The translations under genes and the position numbers were made by a program. This document shows positions 6,633 to 8,869 of a stretch of 8,869 bases of DNA, piece after piece (positions within the stretch are counted from its first letter, which is position 1; each line of letters starts with the position of its first letter). Below the pieces are notes generated by a model. The model saw nothing but the letters and a program-made list of their open reading frames with translations. It ran no database searches and was not told the DNA's origin. The DNA is from Bacillota bacterium. Its GTDB lineage: Bacteria > Bacillota_B > Desulfitobacteriia > Desulfitobacteriales > Desulfitobacteriaceae. Location: NCBI GenBank assembly GCA_021779415.1, contig JAJYAS010000104.1, positions 1 to 8,869 of the forward strand, in the 5' to 3' direction.

Positions 6633-8393
6633 TTAAATTTCCACATCGATCAATTTATGATTAAGCACATCGACTAACCCCAAGTCTGTCAATCCCAGCT
6701 TGGGAACTGTAGGTAAAGAAATAAAGCAAAGACTCATAAACGGGGATGGCAAGTGGCATCCCAACTGTCGAGCTGCGGTATTAACGTTTTCTAGCTCTTT
6801 AATCACGATCTCAGCTGGTTTCTCACTCATTAGACCGCCGATCGGCAGTTCCATTTCACCTATGACCTGGCCATCTTTAACGACAGCCATACCACCCTGA
6901 AGCTTATGAATCGCATTTGTAGCGCAGGCCATATCTTCATCATTAGTACCGACGCAAACGATATTATGATGGTCGTGAGACATGGATGTAGCTAAGGCTC
7001 CTTCTTTCAGGCAGAATCCCTTAACAAAACCAATCCCAACCCCTCCTGTCTTACCATAGCGCTCAACAATAGACAGTTTAAGAATATCCTTTTCCAAGTT
7101 ATTCAGGATTTGTCCGTTTACTACCGTTAGTTCTTCTTCGTCCCACTCGTTAATAATTTGGTCGTCATAAATTCGTATCACGTTCACCCGGGCTGTGGAC
7201 TCTTGACTTTGAGTTGGTACAATAAATGAATTAGCTATGATTGGCGTTTTGAGTGTTATGGTCTCTTTGATCCAATCAGGATAGTTCCTGTGTTTGCTTT
7301 CCACCACGAGATGACCGTTTTCAGCAACAACCTTCCCCTCATAAATAACCTTGTTCGGAGTGATGTTGGATAAGTCTTTAATAAGTAAGATATCAGCCAG
7401 CCTGCCAGGGGTAATACTCCCTATCTCATCTTCTAAACGGAAATGCCTTGCGGAATTCAAGGTTGCAATTTGAATGGCCTGCATTGGCGGCATCCCCAGA
7501 GAAATCGCTTTATTGACATTATAGTTAATATGACCTTCTTCACGGATATCGATAGCATGTTTGTCATCCGTACAAAAAATTAAATGTTCATGGCTCAAGC
7601 CGTTCTTGATTACCCCTTTAATAAGCTCCTCGACATTACGTTCCGTACTACCCTCTCTAAGCATCACGGTCATTCCTAATTGCACTCTCTCTAAGAGATG
7701 TTCATATGTAACACACTCATGGTCATCAGACATTCCTGCACTGGCATAGACGTTCAGCTCTTGTCCAATGCGCCCAATAGCATGTCCATTAACAATCTTT
7801 CGGTGTTGCAAGGTGGCTGAAATTTTTTTAAGATATTCATCTTTAATAAAAAGAACCTTTGACGGATCTAACTCGCCCAAGCTAATACTTTCTGTCCAAT
7901 CTAACATTTCTTCTACTTCAGCAAGGCCAAGGATACCGCCCGTAGTCTCCAGCCCAGGCGCAGTGGGTACTCTTGAAGATACTTGAATAAAGGTGCGATA
8001 AGGGAGCTCCGCAATGGAATTAACCAGTGCTTTTACACCATCAATTCCTGCCACGTTGGCAATTTCCATGAGATCAGCCATAATTGTCGTCGTACCTTGT
8101 GGTACAAGGACATCCGCCAAGGCCTCAGGTGAGAGAAGAGTTGTTTCAACATGCATATGCCCATCTATAAACCCTGGCACAGCATACATCCCGTCACAAT
8201 CAATCGTCTTATTAGCTTTTAATTCAGCTTTTGGATCAATTGAAACAATCCGTTTCCCTTTAATGTAAATATTGGTCGGATAGATCTGCGATGAGTAGAC
8301 ATTCACCAGATCAACATTTTCAAGCTTTAGGTCGCAATCCGTGATACTTAACCCGGCTTCAAGTACGATCTTGATTTCTTCAAAGGTTCGCAT
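6633..8393 (-). CDS. ade: Adenine deaminase family amidohydrolase (divergent)
   Basis: A 586-residue protein of the Ade/AdeC family, which hydrolyses adenine to hypoxanthine and ammonia at a binuclear metal centre. The ATG (8393) is 8 bases after AGGAG (8406-8402); the in-frame GTG at 8402 overlaps that site and is rejected. Candidate metal ligands are kept: HMH (79, 81), Glu174 in LGEL, His204 in NGHAIG, His225 in DDHEC and Asp276 in CTDDKH. The barrel also shows MLREGSTERN (244-253), EEGHINY (285-291) and TPGRLADILL. The C-terminal Ade domain (about 385-586) includes SHDHHNIVCVGTND (472-485). Length is normal for the family. Departures from E. coli Ade include DLME where it has DPHE, GELDPSKV where it has AEMMDYPGV, and NGHAIG where it has DGHCPG. 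The substrate may therefore differ. It lies downstream of a nucleoside-type ABC permease, fitting purine salvage. The gene symbol reflects family, not proven activity. Confidence 0.85.
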   Translation of the reverse strand: MRTFEEIKIVLEAGLSITDCDLKLENVDLVNVYSSQIYPTNIYIKGKRIVSIDPKAELKANKTIDCDGMYAVPGFIDGHMHVETTLLSPEALADVLVPQGTTTIMADLMEIANVAGIDGVKALVNSIAELPYRTFIQVSSRVPTAPGLETTGGILGLAEVEEMLDWTESISLGELDPSKVLFIKDEYLKKISATLQHRKIVNGHAIGRIGQELNVYASAGMSDDHECVTYEHLLERVQLGMTVMLREGSTERNVEELIKGVIKNGLSHEHLIFCTDDKHAIDIREEGHINYNVNKAISLGMPPMQAIQIATLNSARHFRLEDEIGSITPGRLADILLIKDLSNITPNKVIYEGKVVAENGHLVVESKHRNYPDWIKETITLKTPIIANSFIVPTQSQESTARVNVIRIYDDQIINEWDEEELTVVNGQILNNLEKDILKLSIVERYGKTGGVGIGFVKGFCLKEGALATSMSHDHHNIVCVGTNDEDMACATNAIHKLQGGMAVVKDGQVIGEMELPIGGLMSEKPAEIVIKELENVNTAARQLGCHLPSPFMSLCFISLPTVPKLGLTDLGLVDVLNHKLIDVEI

Positions 8394-8424
8394 TGTTTCC
8401 ACTCCTTTAAGTTTCGCAAGCTTT

Positions 8425-8462
8425 AAAGGGAGCCAACTTTGTCTACTCGGTTGGCTCCCTTT
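8425..8462. repeat. Strong intergenic hairpin upstream of ade, copy 2 of a shared-arm element
   Basis: Arms 8425-8437 and 8450-8462 pair perfectly over 13 bases around a 12-base loop. It lies between the permease stop and the ade ribosome binding site. Read in the direction of these genes, the stem is followed by TTTAAAGC, a poor U tract, so it is at best a weak terminator or read-through attenuator. On the opposite strand it runs into TTTTTATC but has no gene to end. The left arm shares TAAAGGGAGCCAA (8424-8436) with the hairpin at 5424-5473. Confidence 0.75.
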
Positions 8463-8488
8463 TTATCATTTCCTAAGTTGTTTGTCTA
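8460..8488 (-). promoter_or_regulatory. Possible internal promoter for the ade homologue
   Basis: On the minus strand TAGACA (8488-8483) and TAAAAA (8465-8460) are 17 bases apart, with TG one base before the -10 (8468-8467), an extended -10. Transcription would start inside the right arm of the adjacent hairpin, placing that hairpin at the very 5' end of the mRNA. The -10 matches only four of six positions, so this is tentative. Confidence 0.35.
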
Positions 8489-8504
8489 TCATCTTTAGGA
8501 GGTC

Positions 8505-8869
8505 TTAGCGTTCCTCACGTGAATACGGAATTCCGAGCGCAGCAGGTGTTCCTGAAGGCCTTTTTTTTGTTTCCCGAGTGGTTATAACCAAGACAATAAA
8601 TGTAAAAACATAAGGTAGCATCTGTAAAAAATTTGACGGTATCATGACGCCTAGGGCTTGAAGATGCAGACCCAACGAGGCAATGACGCCGAACAACCAT
8701 GCGCCCAACAGGGCACGACCCGGATCCCAGACGGCGAAAATGACGAGTGCAACTGCAATCCAACCGCGACCAGCCGACATGTTTTCAATCCAGGAGGGAG
8801 AATAGGCTAACGATAGATAAGCGCCACCCGCGCCAGCGAGCATACCTCCGACAATAACAGCAGCATACC
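8505..8869 (-). CDS. Nucleoside/simple-sugar ABC transporter permease, C-terminal part (truncated by window edge)
   Basis: The frame is open from the right edge to a TAA at 8507-8505, giving the last 120 residues. An internal ATG at 8843 is not the start: in-frame sequence before it (YAAVIVGG) continues the family pattern. The segment GGAYLSLAYSPSWIENMSAG followed by RGWIAVALVIFA, then WDPGRALLGAWLFG, is characteristic of the inner-membrane permeases of BmpA/NupOPQ-type importers, most like the NupQ/YufQ subunit. Three or four hydrophobic helices are visible, the last ending at IVLVITTRE, followed by a basic cytoplasmic tail that finishes in GIPYSREER. Such systems import nucleosides with an ATPase, a second permease and a lipoprotein, which would lie to the right outside the window. 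The ade homologue 111 bases downstream fits use of imported purines. A run of eight A bases lies in the tail codons (8568-8561). Confidence 0.88.
   Translation of the reverse strand, partial: YAAVIVGGMLAGAGGAYLSLAYSPSWIENMSAGRGWIAVALVIFAVWDPGRALLGAWLFGVIASLGLHLQALGVMIPSNFLQMLPYVFTFIVLVITTRETKKRPSGTPAALGIPYSREER

Noticed and set aside
8515..8763. Second minus-strand frame within the permease region
   Set aside because: It overlaps the recognised permease in another frame; its translation is low in hydrophobic pattern and matches nothing.
1..8869. CRISPR array, tRNA, rRNA, insertion sequence or prophage genes
   Set aside because: Scanned by eye on both strands; no spaced direct repeats, cloverleaf-like segments, transposase motifs or phage proteins were seen.

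Overview
The window looks like chromosomal DNA of an anaerobic, endospore-forming Firmicute of the Clostridia, most likely close to Desulfosporosinus or Desulfitobacterium (Peptococcaceae). This is inferred from moderate GC content, strong AGGAGG-type ribosome binding sites, TTG start use, a DUF4474-type protein and the style of the Ade, IlvB and MFS sequences. No rRNA, tRNA, CRISPR array, insertion sequence or phage gene was seen.

Layout. (1) 1-766, minus: N-terminal part of a GAF-domain sensory protein that runs off the left edge. (2) 767-1044: divergent intergenic region with two overlapping candidate sigma-A promoters. (3) 1045-2265, plus: a 12-helix MFS efflux transporter of the YgaY type. 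(4) 2374-2796, minus: a cysteine-rich 140-residue orphan protein. (5) 3107-5297, minus: ilvB-ilvN, acetolactate synthase large and small subunits. They form a tight two-gene operon with its own extended -10 promoter and an intrinsic terminator, with no T-box leader and no ilvC. (6) 5565-6530, plus: a DUF4474-like protein with a C-terminal membrane anchor and an A10 tract just before the anchor segment. (7) 6561-6593: a bidirectional terminator between converging genes. (8) 6633-8393, minus: an adenine-deaminase-family amidohydrolase. It lies downstream of (9) 8505-8869, minus, the C-terminal end of a nucleoside/simple-sugar ABC transporter permease cut by the right edge.

How the genes work together. 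The ilvBN pair makes and regulates the first committed enzyme of branched-chain amino acid synthesis. The permease and the Ade homologue fit a purine salvage unit: nucleoside or base uptake followed by deamination. The GAF protein and the MFS transporter are divergent and may share control, but this is only positional. The 140-residue protein and the DUF4474 protein have no known function.

Most unusual points: the Ade homologue keeps its metal ligands but differs at three signature motifs around the active site; the A10 tract would toggle the DUF4474 protein between anchored and soluble forms if slippage occurs; and two intergenic hairpins 3 kb apart share a 13-base arm. Nothing here is clearly a new defence or mobile system.
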